This document shows positions 34,189 through 43,396 of a DNA stretch of 52,076 nucleotides, in pieces (within the stretch, counting starts at the first letter, position 1; every line of letters begins with the position of its first letter). The notes beneath the pieces were generated by a model. That model made no database searches and was not told where the DNA came from. It was given only the letters and a program-made list of their open reading frames with translations. Location: contig JAIBFA010000102.1 of the NCBI GenBank assembly GCA_019459325.1, forward strand, positions 1 to 52,076, read 5' to 3'. This stretch comes from Thiobacillus sp. (GTDB lineage: Bacteria > Pseudomonadota > Gammaproteobacteria > Burkholderiales > Thiobacillaceae). The translations under genes were made by a program, and so were the position numbers.

Positions 34189-35109
34189 GTGCGCATCATA
34201 TTTGCCGGGACGCCGCCGTTTGCGGCAGCCGCCCTCAATGCCCTGACCGCCGCCGGGCACGACATCGCCCTGGTGCTGACCCAGCCCGACCGACCCGCCG
34301 GGCGCGGCATGAAGCTGACCCCCAGCGCAGTCAAGCAGGCGGCGCAGGCGCGCGCGCTGCCGGTGTACCAGCCGGTCAGCCTGAAAACACCCGAGGCCCA
34401 GGCGGCGTTGCGTGCGGTGGATGCCGACGTCATGGTGGTCGCCGCCTATGGCCTGATCCTCCCGCAGGCGGTGCTGGACCTGCCGCGCCTGGGTTGCCTC
34501 AACATCCACGCTTCGCTGCTGCCGCGCTGGCGCGGCGCAGCGCCGATCCAGCGGGCGATCCTGGCCGGCGATCCTGAAACCGGTATCACCATCATGCAGA
34601 TGGACGCCGGTCTCGATACCGGCGCAATGCTTTCAAAAACCGCCGTGCCGATCCGCGACAGCGACACCGCAGCCAGCCTGCACGACAGTCTGGCTAGCGT
34701 GGGCGCCGCTGCCATCGTCGCGGCGCTGGCGCATTACCCCGAACTGGTGCCGCAGGTGCAGGACGACACCCAGGCCACCTACGCCGCCAAGCTGAGCAAG
34801 GAGGAGGCGCAACTGGACTGGAACCAGCCTGCCGACAGGCTCGCGCGCGCGGTGCGTGCCTACAATCCGGTCCCGGGCGCATGGTCATTGCTGGATGGCG
34901 TACCGTTGAAAATCTGGACGGCGCAAACCTGTTCGGGCACCGGGACACCAGGGGAATTGCTGAGCGCCGACGCGGATCAGCTTGTCGTCGCCTGCGGCAT
35001 GGGCGCACTGGCCCTGAAGGAGATCCAGCCGGCGGGAGGCAAGCGGATGGCCGCTGCGGCGTTTCTCGCCGGCCGGCCGCTATTGCCCGGAACCCGTTTC
35101 GGTCCCTGA
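34189..35109 (+). CDS. fmt: Methionyl-tRNA formyltransferase
   Basis: Transfers the formyl group from 10-formyltetrahydrofolate to initiator Met-tRNA. The GTG start gives [11 protein letters not shown] (306 residues), like the family's MRIIFAGTP start. Catalytic residues correspond to Asn105, His107 ([20 protein letters not shown]) and Asp143 (in GLDTG). The C-terminal tRNA-binding domain is present. The GTG is eight bases after def. The open frame continues upstream within def but without family similarity. Confidence 0.96.
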   Translation: MRIIFAGTPPFAAAALNALTAAGHDIALVLTQPDRPAGRGMKLTPSAVKQAAQARALPVYQPVSLKTPEAQAALRAVDADVMVVAAYGLILPQAVLDLPRLGCLNIHASLLPRWRGAAPIQRAILAGDPETGITIMQMDAGLDTGAMLSKTAVPIRDSDTAASLHDSLASVGAAAIVAALAHYPELVPQVQDDTQATYAAKLSKEEAQLDWNQPADRLARAVRAYNPVPGAWSLLDGVPLKIWTAQTCSGTGTPGELLSADADQLVVACGMGALALKEIQPAGGKRMAAAAFLAGRPLLPGTRFGP

Positions 35110-35228
35110 GGCGAGGCAAGCGCGCGTATTGAAGGCGCGCCGATACGCCTATGCCCTGCTATCATCCGCCGCTTATTTCAGCGGCTGGAACCCAATGAAA
35201 CAGCTGACTAATCCGGGTAGGCCCCACC

Positions 35229-36506
35229 ATGCGTAAGCTGCAAAAACTGGCCGCCGGCGCGCTCGAAGAGGTGCTTGCCGGCGCGGCCCTGCATCAGGTG
35301 CTGCCGCGGTACCTGCAGCACCTGCATACGCCGGGCGAGCGCGGCGCCCTGCAGGACATCGTGTATGGCAGCCTGCGCCAGCTGGGACGGCTGGATACCT
35401 GGCTGGCGGCGCTGCTGGAACGTCCGCTGACCGATCCCGAACTCGGCTGGCTGCTGCGCGTGGCGCTGTATCAGCTGGCCTACACCCGCGCGCCGGCGCA
35501 CGCCGTGGTGCACAACGCCGTCACCGCGGCGGGCCAAGGCTGGCGGCGCGGGCTGGCCAACGCGGTGCTGCGCAATTTTCAGCGGCGCCGTGCCGAGCTG
35601 GAAAGTATCGCCGACGCGCAGCCGTCTGCACGCTGGTCGCATCCCGACTGGTGGATCGCCAAACTGCAAAGCCAGCATTCCGCCCACTGGCAGGGCATAC
35701 TCGATGCCAGCCAGCTGCATCCACCTTTCACCCTGCGCGTCAATTGCCGGCATGGCGATGTGGCGAGCTATCTGCGGCGCCTGAACGAGGCCGGACTGCC
35801 GGCGCATCAAACCGGCCCGGATGCCGTCACCCTCGACAGGGCCGTGCCGGTGCACAGCCTGCCCGGCTTCGATGCCGGTGACGTGTCGGTGCAGGACGCC
35901 GGCGCACAGTGGGCGGCGCGCCTGCTCTTTCCCCAGCCGGGCGAGCGTCTGGCGGCGTACCCCTTGCGGGTGCTCGATGCCTGCGCCGCACCCGGCGGCA
36001 AGACTGGCCATCTCCTGGAACGTGCCGACGTCGAACTGACCGCGCTCGACCTCGACGCCACGCGGCTGGCACGGGTGCGGGAAAATCTCGACCGGCTGCA
36101 GCTCACGGCCACCCTCATCGAAGGCGACGCCGCGAAGCCCGATGCCTGGTGGGACGGCCGGCCGTTCGACCGCATCCTCGCCGACGTGCCGTGCAGCGCC
36201 TCCGGCGTGGTGCGCCGCAACCCCGACATCAAGTGGCTGCGCCGACCCGACGACATCGCTCAATTTGCCGCGCAACAGGCCGTTATGCTGGAGGCGCTCT
36301 GGCGACTGCTGGCCCCGGGTGGTACATTGCTTTACGCCACCTGCTCGATATTCCATGAAGAAAACGACGGGCAAGTGCAGGCGTTCTTGGCGCGCCATAC
36401 CGGGGACGCCGAACGCTGTCCGCTTCCTCAACCTTTGTCCGACGGGTCGTTACTGCCTGATGCCGAGCATGATGGTTTCTTTTACGCCCTGCTGCGCAAG
36501 ACCTGA
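35229..36506 (+). CDS. rsmB: 16S rRNA (cytosine-967-C5) methyltransferase RsmB
   Basis: Methylates C967 of 16S rRNA. The 425-residue protein has an N-terminal NusB-like RNA-binding domain (about 1-140) and a RsmB/NOP-type methyltransferase domain with the SAM loop DACAAPGGKTGHL, LDLDATRL, the PCSASG motif and the TCSIF motif, which hold the two key cysteines. Length matches E. coli RsmB (429). A 119-base gap, with a weak GCCGCT/AGCGGC hairpin at 35168-35185, separates it from fmt. The older name is sun. Confidence 0.95.
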   Translation: MRKLQKLAAGALEEVLAGAALHQVLPRYLQHLHTPGERGALQDIVYGSLRQLGRLDTWLAALLERPLTDPELGWLLRVALYQLAYTRAPAHAVVHNAVTAAGQGWRRGLANAVLRNFQRRRAELESIADAQPSARWSHPDWWIAKLQSQHSAHWQGILDASQLHPPFTLRVNCRHGDVASYLRRLNEAGLPAHQTGPDAVTLDRAVPVHSLPGFDAGDVSVQDAGAQWAARLLFPQPGERLAAYPLRVLDACAAPGGKTGHLLERADVELTALDLDATRLARVRENLDRLQLTATLIEGDAAKPDAWWDGRPFDRILADVPCSASGVVRRNPDIKWLRRPDDIAQFAAQQAVMLEALWRLLAPGGTLLYATCSIFHEENDGQVQAFLARHTGDAERCPLPQPLSDGSLLPDAEHDGFFYALLRKT

Positions 36507-37083
36507 GCCGGCGTTGCGCTGGCTGGCCGCGCTGTTGCTGGGCTGCTGGCTGGCGGTCGCCGGCAGCGCACTGGCCAATGACAAAAGTGCGGTCAAGCAG
36601 GCCGTCATCCAGGCCACGCCGCAAGGCTATGTGCTGGATGCGGACATCGATATCATCCTCACCCCCACCTTGGAAGACGCGCTGACCAAGGGCATCAACC
36701 TGCACTTCCTGCTGGAGCTGGAGCTGACCCGCCCGCGCAACTGGTGGTTTGACGAAGGCATTGCCGAGCCCGTTCGTAAGATGCGAATTTATTACCACCT
36801 GTTGCTGCGCCGTTATGTCGTCGAAACCGGCTACACCACCCGGACGGCCGCCACCCTCAGCGAAGCGCTGGCCCTGTTGGGGAAGGTGGAGGACTGGCAG
36901 GTGCTGGAACGCGGTGCGCTGAAAGTCGGCCAGCACTATGACGCCCGGCTGCGTTTGCGCCTCAACACCGCACAATTGCCCAAACCCTTGTCCATCGGCG
37001 CGGTCACCGGGGACAAATGGGAACTGGCCACCCCCTGGCATGGCTGGTCGTTTGAGGCCCCCGCTTCACCGCCTGTGCCCTGA
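36472..37083 (+). CDS. Exported DUF4390 protein
   Basis: About 200 residues. A hydrophobic export signal (LRWLAALLLGCWLAVAGSALA) is followed by a beta-rich domain with INLHFLLELELTRPRNWWFDE and RIYYHLLLRRYVVE, the pattern of the DUF4390 family found between rsmB and ntrY in many betaproteobacteria. Role unknown; the neighbours suggest a link to the NtrY sensor. The start is unsure: this ATG overlaps rsmB by 35 bases, while a TTG at 36514, eight bases after rsmB, would give a cleaner signal peptide. Its stop overlaps the kinase start (TGATG). Confidence 0.8.
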   Translation: MVSFTPCCARPEPALRWLAALLLGCWLAVAGSALANDKSAVKQAVIQATPQGYVLDADIDIILTPTLEDALTKGINLHFLLELELTRPRNWWFDEGIAEPVRKMRIYYHLLLRRYVVETGYTTRTAATLSEALALLGKVEDWQVLERGALKVGQHYDARLRLRLNTAQLPKPLSIGAVTGDKWELATPWHGWSFEAPASPPVP

Positions 37084-39215
37084 TGCGAAGTCTGATTGCC
37101 GCCGCCCTCGTCATGGGCATCGCCCTGCTGGCGTTGCTGTTTTATGCCAGCGGCGACAGCGCCGTGTTTTCCGACACCCTGCCCACCCTGTTCATCGGCG
37201 GCGGCGTGCTGGGGCTGGCGTTGCTGGTGCTGTTGGGCTGGCGTCTGTGGTGGCTGCAAAAACGCATCCGCCGCGGCGTGTTTGGCGCCAAGCTCACGCT
37301 GAAACTGTTGCTGATGTTCGGCGTCGTCGCCATGCTGCCCGGCCTGGTGGTGTATGGCGCCTCGGTGTTCTTTCTCAATCGCTCGATCGAAACCTGGTTC
37401 GACGTGCGGGTGGACAATGCCCTGACTTCCGGCGTCAATCTCGGCCAGGCGGCACTCGACGACCTGCTGCGTGAACTGGACAAAAAAGCCCAGCGGATGG
37501 CGCTGAGCCTGTCGGACGAAGGCATGGGTTCGATCATCACCAGCCTCTCCACCCTGCGCGAGCAAAGCGCAGTGCAGGAAATGACGCTGTTCGACGATCG
37601 CGGCGGGGTGATCGCCCACGTCAGCGGCGAGCGCGGAACCCTGCTGCCGGTGCTGCCCGAGCGCAGTGTGCTGTGGCAGGTGCGGCAGCAGCAGCCCTAT
37701 AGCCGCATCGAGGAAGTGGCCGAACGCGGGCTCATCATGCGCGTCATCGTGCCGGTCTACACCAGTGCGCTGACCAGCGAAACACGCGTGCTGCAGCTGG
37801 TGCAGCCAGTGCCCGCCGGCCTGGCGCGCGACGCGCAGGCGGTGCAGCTGGCGTATCAGGAATACCAACAGATCGCAGTGTCGCGGCTGGGGCTCAAGCG
37901 CATCTACGGTGTTGCGCTGACCCTGACCCTGATGCTGGCGCTGCTGATGACCTTCGTGATTGCTTACCTGCTGTCGGAGCGACTCGGTGCGCCGTTGCGT
38001 TCACTGGCGCGCGGTACCCGCGCGGTGGCCAAGGGCGACTTTTCGCAGATGCCGACGGTGAAGAGCCGCGACGAGCTCGGCGTGCTGATCCAGTCGTTCA
38101 ACCGCATGACCCGACAGCTCTCCGACGCGCGCGAACAGGTGGCGCAGAACCATCAGCAGACCGAACAGGCCAAGGCCTTTCTGGAGCGCGTGCTGGCCAA
38201 CCTGTCGTCCGGCGTGGTGGTGCTGGACGATGCGCTGCGGGTGCGCACCATGAACAGTGCGGCAGCGCAGATTCTCGGGGTGGCCGCATCGGCGTTGGAC
38301 ACGCAGCGGCTCGCCGAACTGGGGCAGCCGGGCGAGGCGCTGCATGCGTTCGGCGCGACGGTTGCCGCGCGCTTCGCCGAGCACGAGGGCGAATGGCAGG
38401 AGCAGATCGACTACGCGGATCACGGCGGCAGCCAGACGCTGCTGCTGCGCGGCACCCGCCTGCCGCCGGGCGTCGAGCGCGGCTATGTGCTGGTATTCGA
38501 CGACGTCACCAAGCTAATCGACGCCGAGCGCAACGCCGCGTGGAGCGAAGTGGCGCGGCGGCTGGCGCACGAAATCAAGAACCCGCTCACCCCGATCCAG
38601 TTGGCGGCCGAGCGCATCGCGAAGAAGCTCGACGGCCGGCTGGAGGCGGCGGACGCCGAGTTCCTCGGGCGCGCCACGCAAACCATCGTCAACCAGGTCG
38701 CCGCGATGAAAAGCATGGTCGACGCATTTGCCGGCTATGCACGGATGCCGCGCGCCCGGCTCGAAGCGCTCGATCTGAACGCGCTGGTGCGCGAAGTGCT
38801 GGCGCTGTACGACGCCAAGGTACTGGGCCTGCACCTTAACCTGGAAGCTGATTTGCCGCGCATTGCGGGCGACTCCACATTATTGCGTCAGGTGATACAT
38901 AATCTGTTGCAAAATGCGCAGGATGCACTGACTGGTCACGCCACCCCGTGTGTCGAGGTCAGCACGCGCCTCAACAACAATGCAGTTTGTTTGACCGTAA
39001 CAGACAATGGAGCCGGGTTTCCGGAACACCTGATGACGCGGCTGTTCGAGCCATACGCAACCACCAAGGCCAAAGGGACGGGTCTGGGCCTGGCCATCGT
39101 CAAAAAGATCGTGGAAGAGCATCACGGTAAAATCCAGATCGAAAATCTCAAAACGGGCGGTGCCGTCATCCGCATTGCATTGCCCGTTTTCGCAGCAGTC
39201 GGGGAGCACACGTGA
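37083..39215 (+). CDS. NtrY-like membrane sensor histidine kinase
   Basis: The 710-residue protein has membrane helices near residues 4-21, 35-58, 75-98 and 276-298, an extracytoplasmic segment (about 100-275), HAMP (298-350), PAS-like (365-475), and kinase domains. The phosphorylation site is His496 in RRLAHEIKNPLTPIQLAAERIAKK, the NtrY-type H box. The ATPase part has NLLQNAQDAL, DNGAGFP and GTGLGLAIVKKI. All catalytic motifs look intact. The signal is unknown; NtrYX systems are linked to nitrogen metabolism, envelope and redox control. It is coupled to both neighbours by overlapping start and stop codons. Confidence 0.92.
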   Translation: MRSLIAAALVMGIALLALLFYASGDSAVFSDTLPTLFIGGGVLGLALLVLLGWRLWWLQKRIRRGVFGAKLTLKLLLMFGVVAMLPGLVVYGASVFFLNRSIETWFDVRVDNALTSGVNLGQAALDDLLRELDKKAQRMALSLSDEGMGSIITSLSTLREQSAVQEMTLFDDRGGVIAHVSGERGTLLPVLPERSVLWQVRQQQPYSRIEEVAERGLIMRVIVPVYTSALTSETRVLQLVQPVPAGLARDAQAVQLAYQEYQQIAVSRLGLKRIYGVALTLTLMLALLMTFVIAYLLSERLGAPLRSLARGTRAVAKGDFSQMPTVKSRDELGVLIQSFNRMTRQLSDAREQVAQNHQQTEQAKAFLERVLANLSSGVVVLDDALRVRTMNSAAAQILGVAASALDTQRLAELGQPGEALHAFGATVAARFAEHEGEWQEQIDYADHGGSQTLLLRGTRLPPGVERGYVLVFDDVTKLIDAERNAAWSEVARRLAHEIKNPLTPIQLAAERIAKKLDGRLEAADAEFLGRATQTIVNQVAAMKSMVDAFAGYARMPRARLEALDLNALVREVLALYDAKVLGLHLNLEADLPRIAGDSTLLRQVIHNLLQNAQDALTGHATPCVEVSTRLNNNAVCLTVTDNGAGFPEHLMTRLFEPYATTKAKGTGLGLAIVKKIVEEHHGKIQIENLKTGGAVIRIALPVFAAVGEHT

Positions 39216-40486
39216 GCGGGCATATTCTCGTCGTCGACGACGAAGTGGGCATTCGTGAGTTGTTGTCGGAAATCCTGACCGACGAGGGCTATGACGTGCA
39301 TCTGGCGGAAAACGCCGAGGCGGCACGCGCCTTTCGCGCACTGCGCCGTCCTGATCTGGTCCTGCTCGACATCTGGATGCCCGACACCGACGGCGTGACG
39401 CTGCTGAAGGAATGGGCGGGCGGCGGCCAGCTCACCATGCCGGTGGTGATGATGTCCGGCCACGGCACCATCGATACCGCCGTCGAAGCCACCCGGCTCG
39501 GCGCCGCCGACTTCCTGGAGAAACCGGTTTCGTTGGCCAAGCTGATCGACACCGTCAGCAAGGCGATCAAGCGCGGCGTGGCCCTGCCGCGGCGGGCGCC
39601 GAGCATGGACTTGTCGGCGCTCGGCCGCAGCCCGCTGATCCTCGAACTCAAAAAACGCCTCACCCAGATCGCCAGCAACACTGCGCCGGTCCTGTTGCTG
39701 GGTGAGCCCGGCAGCGGCTTCGAGGTCTGTGCCCATTTCCTGCACCAGCCCGCCAGCCCGTGGGTCGAAATCAAGGATCGCGCGCGCCTGGTGTCCGACC
39801 CGCTGAGCTTTGTCGAGGCGCTCGGCAACGGCACCCTCTATCTGCCCGATGCCTGCGAACTGGCGCGTCTGGAGCAAAAGGGTCTGGGACTGCTGCTCGA
39901 TCGAATCGAAGGTAGCGGCGCGCGTCTGGTGTGCGCCGCCAGCCGCAGCCTCGATGCCATGGTGGCGGCGGGCGAATTCGACAGCCGGCTGTATTACCGT
40001 CTGTCCAGCCTCGCCATCCAGGTGCCGCCCTTGCGCGAACATCGCGAAGACGTGCCCGAGATCGCCAACTTCATGCTGGCGCAGCTGATCGAGGCGGGCG
40101 TCTGTCCGGTGCGGCGACTCACGACGCCCGCCTTGAACCAGCTGCGCAACTTCGACTGGCCGGGCAACCTGCCGCAACTCAACAACGTGGTGCGCACGCT
40201 GGCGGTCACTGCGCTGGCGAGCGAAATCGACGCCGTCGACGTCAACCGGGTGCTCGCCCCGATGAAGCAGGCCGCGCCTGCCGTCGCCCACGGCATCCCG
40301 CTCGACATCCCGCTGCGCGAGGCGCGCGACGCCTTCGAGCGCATGTATTTCGAACATCTGATCCAGAAGGAAGGCGGTAGCATGACGCGGGTCGCCGACA
40401 AGTCGGGGCTGGAGCGCACCCATCTCTACCGCAAGCTCAAACAACTGAATATCCGGCATGGCCGACGTCTCGACGAAGATCTCTAA
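39212..40486 (+). CDS. NtrX-like response regulator with degenerate AAA+ domain
   Basis: A 424-residue regulator overlapping the kinase gene (GTGA). The receiver is intact: acidic pair Asp9-Asp10, phosphoacceptor Asp53, and Lys104. The central AAA+ domain is decayed. Walker A reads GEPGSGFE, with Phe170 where the lysine should be. Walker B reads LYLPD, without the Asp-Glu pair. The GAFTGA loop that contacts sigma-54 is absent and the spacing between Walker A and B is short. The C-terminus keeps a Fis-type helix-turn-helix (TRVADKSGLERTHLYRKLKQL). It probably regulates without ATP-driven sigma-54 activation. Confidence 0.88.
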   Translation: MSGHILVVDDEVGIRELLSEILTDEGYDVHLAENAEAARAFRALRRPDLVLLDIWMPDTDGVTLLKEWAGGGQLTMPVVMMSGHGTIDTAVEATRLGAADFLEKPVSLAKLIDTVSKAIKRGVALPRRAPSMDLSALGRSPLILELKKRLTQIASNTAPVLLLGEPGSGFEVCAHFLHQPASPWVEIKDRARLVSDPLSFVEALGNGTLYLPDACELARLEQKGLGLLLDRIEGSGARLVCAASRSLDAMVAAGEFDSRLYYRLSSLAIQVPPLREHREDVPEIANFMLAQLIEAGVCPVRRLTTPALNQLRNFDWPGNLPQLNNVVRTLAVTALASEIDAVDVNRVLAPMKQAAPAVAHGIPLDIPLREARDAFERMYFEHLIQKEGGSMTRVADKSGLERTHLYRKLKQLNIRHGRRLDEDL

Positions 40487-40504
40487 GCGCAAACCTCCCC
40501 TCAC

Positions 40505-41878
40505 GTGAAAATCATCATTCTCGGTGCCGGCCAGGTCGGCTCCAATCTCGCCGCAAGCCTGGTGGCGGAAAACAACGACATCACGGTGATCGATCTGGAT
40601 ATCGAGCGGTTGTCGCTGCTGCAGGACCGTTTCGACCTGCGCACCGTACGCGGCCACGCCGCCCATCCCTCGATCCTGAAAATGGCCGGGGCGGACGACG
40701 CCGACATGTTGGTAGCGGTCACCCAGAGCGATGAGACCAATCTGGTGGCCTGCCGGCTTGCGGCCACCCTGTTCAACATTCCCACCCGCATCGCGCGGAT
40801 CCGCTCGAACGATTTCCTGGAAACCGAAGCCGGTTTTCTGGCCGAGCATTTCGGCGTCGATCACATCATCAGCCCCGAGCAGGAAGTCACCGACACCCTG
40901 CGCCGCCTGATCGAGCATCCCGAAGCCCTGCAGGTGCTGGATTTCGCCGACGGCAAGTTGCGGCTGGTGGCGGTGCGGGCCTATCACGGCGGCCCGCTGG
41001 TAGGCCACGAACTGCAGGATATCAAGCGCCACATGCCGGACATCGACGCGCGGGTGGCGGCGATCTACCGGCGCGACCGCGGCATCGTGCCGAAGGGCAT
41101 CACGGTGATCGAGCCGGGCGACGAGGTGTTCTTCCTTGCCCGCAAGCAGGACATTACCGTCGTCATGCGCGAGCTGCGCCGCATGGAGCGGCCGGTCAAG
41201 CGGGTCATGATCGCCGGCGGCGGCAACATCGGCAGGCGGCTGGCGGCGGCACTCGAGCGCCACTACGACGTCAAGCTGATCGACCACAACAAGGCCACCT
41301 GCGCGCTACTGGCCGAGCAGTTGCACCGTACCCTGGTATTGCAGGGTGATGCCACCGACGAGGAGTTGCTGGAGCAGGAGAATGTCGAGTCGATCGACGT
41401 GTTCTGCGCACTCACCAACGATGACGAGGACAACATCATGTCGGCGCTCCTGGCCAAGCGCATGGGCGCGCAGCGGGTGATCTCCCTGATCAACCGCTCG
41501 GCCTACGTCAACCTGGTGCAGGGCGGCGAAATCGACATTGCCATTTCACCGGCGCAGGCGACGGTCGGCCCTTTGCTGTCGAAGATCCGCCGCGGCGACA
41601 TGGCGGCGGTGCACAGCCTGAGGCGCGGCGCCGCCGAGGTGCTCGAAATCGTCGTCCACGGCGACTTCAAGACCTCCAAGGTGGTGGGACGGCGCATCGG
41701 CGATGTGGCCCTGCCGGAAGGCGCCTCGATCGCAGCCATCCTCCGTGGCGAGGAGGTGCTGATCGCCCACCACGACATCCTGATCGAAGCCGAGGACCAC
41801 CTGATCCTGTTCGCGCTCAACAAGCGCATTATTCCCAAGGTCGAAAAACTGTTCCAGGTCGGGTTCGGCTTCTTCTGA
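40505..41878 (+). CDS. trkA: Trk potassium uptake regulatory protein TrkA
   Basis: TrkA is the cytoplasmic NAD(H)/ATP-binding gating ring of Trk potassium channels. The 457-residue protein has two RCK modules, each with a nucleotide loop: GAGQVGSNLA near the N-terminus and GGGNIGRRLA near residue 240, plus two C-terminal TrkA-C domains. Length equals E. coli TrkA (458). The start is GTG. It is followed eight bases later by trkH and is the only trkA here for two channels. Confidence 0.95.
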   Translation: MKIIILGAGQVGSNLAASLVAENNDITVIDLDIERLSLLQDRFDLRTVRGHAAHPSILKMAGADDADMLVAVTQSDETNLVACRLAATLFNIPTRIARIRSNDFLETEAGFLAEHFGVDHIISPEQEVTDTLRRLIEHPEALQVLDFADGKLRLVAVRAYHGGPLVGHELQDIKRHMPDIDARVAAIYRRDRGIVPKGITVIEPGDEVFFLARKQDITVVMRELRRMERPVKRVMIAGGGNIGRRLAAALERHYDVKLIDHNKATCALLAEQLHRTLVLQGDATDEELLEQENVESIDVFCALTNDDEDNIMSALLAKRMGAQRVISLINRSAYVNLVQGGEIDIAISPAQATVGPLLSKIRRGDMAAVHSLRRGAAEVLEIVVHGDFKTSKVVGRRIGDVALPEGASIAAILRGEEVLIAHHDILIEAEDHLILFALNKRIIPKVEKLFQVGFGFF

Positions 41879-41885
41879 GCGTTCC

Positions 41886-43343
41886 ATGAACCGTCTTGCG
41901 CCAATCCTGCACGTGCTTGGCCTGGTGATCCTGATCTTTTCCTTCACCATGCTGGCACCGCTGCTGACGGGGTTGTTTGCCCACGATGCGGCACAGTATG
42001 CGTTCGACGAATCCTTTGTTGTCACCCTGATCACAGGCTTTGCATTGTGGCTGGTCGGACGGCGCTGGCAGCGTGAGCTCAAGGTGCGCGACGGCTTCCT
42101 GCTGGTGCTGTTGGTGTGGACCGGCCTGCCCGCCTTCGCTACCCTGCCCTTCCTGATCTACGCGCCGGGCATGGGCTTCACCGATGCGTACTTCGAGACC
42201 ATCTCGGCACTGACCACCACGGGCGCCACGGTGATGAGCGGGCTCGACACCCTGCCGCCCTCGCTCAACCTGTGGCGACACCTGCTCAACTGGCTGGGCG
42301 GCATGGGCATCATTGTGCTGGCGGTGGCGATCCTGCCGCTGCTGGGAATCGGCGGCAGGCAACTCTTGAAAGCCGAGCTGCCGGGGCCGATCAAGGACAG
42401 CAAGCTCACGCCGCGCATTGCCGACACCGCCAAGCTGCTGTGGGCTATATATGCTGCGCTCACCGCACTCTGCGTCGTGGCGCTCAAACTGGCCGGTATG
42501 AACTGGTTCGACGCCATCTGCCACGCCTTCGCTGCGCTGAGCCTGGGCGGCTTTTCCACCCACGATGCCAGCGTCGGTTATTTCGACTCACCGCTGATCG
42601 AGGCCGTGTTGATCGTCTTCATGCTGCTGGCCGCGCTCAATTTCGTCACCCATTTTCTGGCCTTCCGCCAGCGCAGCCTGGCGGCCTACCGACATGACCC
42701 CGAGGTCCGTGGTGTGCTCGGGCTGGTGATCGCGAGCTGCCTCGGCATCAGCCTCTATGTGTGGCAGGCCGGCGTGTATCCGGAGTATCTGACGGCGTTG
42801 CGCCACGTCAGCTTCAACCTGGTGTCGCTGGCCACCGATTGCGGTTTTGCCAGCACCGATTTCAACAGCTGGCCGATCTTCGCGCCCATGTGGATGCTGT
42901 TGCTGAGCTGCATCACCGCGAGTTCAGGCTCCACCGGCGGCGGATTGAAAATGATCCGCAGCGTGCTGGTGTTCCGCCAGGGCGTACGTGAACTCGAGCG
43001 TCAGTTGCATCCCGCCGCGCGCCTGCCGGTCAAGATCGGCGGCCATGCCGTGCCCAACCAGATGGTGTTCGCGATCCAGGCCTTCGTCATGATGTATATC
43101 GCCACGATCGTGGCGATGACGCTGGTGCTGCTGGCCAGCGGACTCGATTTTGTCAGCGCGTTCTCCGCGGTCATCGCCTGCATCAACAACGCCGGCCCTG
43201 GTCTCAACGAGGTGGGCCCGGCAACGAACTACGCCGGGCTCAACGACTTCCAGACTTGGGTGCTCGCCTTTACCATGCTGCTCGGTCGGCTCGAGCTGTT
43301 TACCGTATTCGTATTGTTCACGCGCGCCTTCTGGCGTGGCTGA
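41886..43343 (+). CDS. trkH: Potassium uptake channel TrkH, first copy
   Basis: Membrane pore subunit of the Trk potassium uptake system, 485 residues, with the fourfold helix-loop-helix plan. The four selectivity-loop glycines appear in TTTGATVMSGLD, SLGGFSTHDAS, TDCGFASTDFNSW and NNAGPGLNEVGP. These fit a K+ pathway of the Trk/Ktr/HKT superfamily. Length matches E. coli TrkH (483). It is followed 53 bases later by a second, related trkH, and lies directly after trkA. Confidence 0.95.
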   Translation: MNRLAPILHVLGLVILIFSFTMLAPLLTGLFAHDAAQYAFDESFVVTLITGFALWLVGRRWQRELKVRDGFLLVLLVWTGLPAFATLPFLIYAPGMGFTDAYFETISALTTTGATVMSGLDTLPPSLNLWRHLLNWLGGMGIIVLAVAILPLLGIGGRQLLKAELPGPIKDSKLTPRIADTAKLLWAIYAALTALCVVALKLAGMNWFDAICHAFAALSLGGFSTHDASVGYFDSPLIEAVLIVFMLLAALNFVTHFLAFRQRSLAAYRHDPEVRGVLGLVIASCLGISLYVWQAGVYPEYLTALRHVSFNLVSLATDCGFASTDFNSWPIFAPMWMLLLSCITASSGSTGGGLKMIRSVLVFRQGVRELERQLHPAARLPVKIGGHAVPNQMVFAIQAFVMMYIATIVAMTLVLLASGLDFVSAFSAVIACINNAGPGLNEVGPATNYAGLNDFQTWVLAFTMLLGRLELFTVFVLFTRAFWRG

Positions 43344-43396
43344 GCGCAGGCACTGGTAACATCGCGCAAATTGAAGCCGGTCTGGCGTAACGTCTG

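Noticed and set aside
40498-40511. Possible fourth parS at the trkA start (CTCACGTGAAAA)
   Set aside because: Only the central CACGTGAAA matches. The left arm fails, and the GTGAAA belongs to the trkA start codons.
39122-41287. A 721-codon open frame on the minus strand
   Set aside because: It runs antisense to the NtrX-like gene and trkA; no motif supports it.
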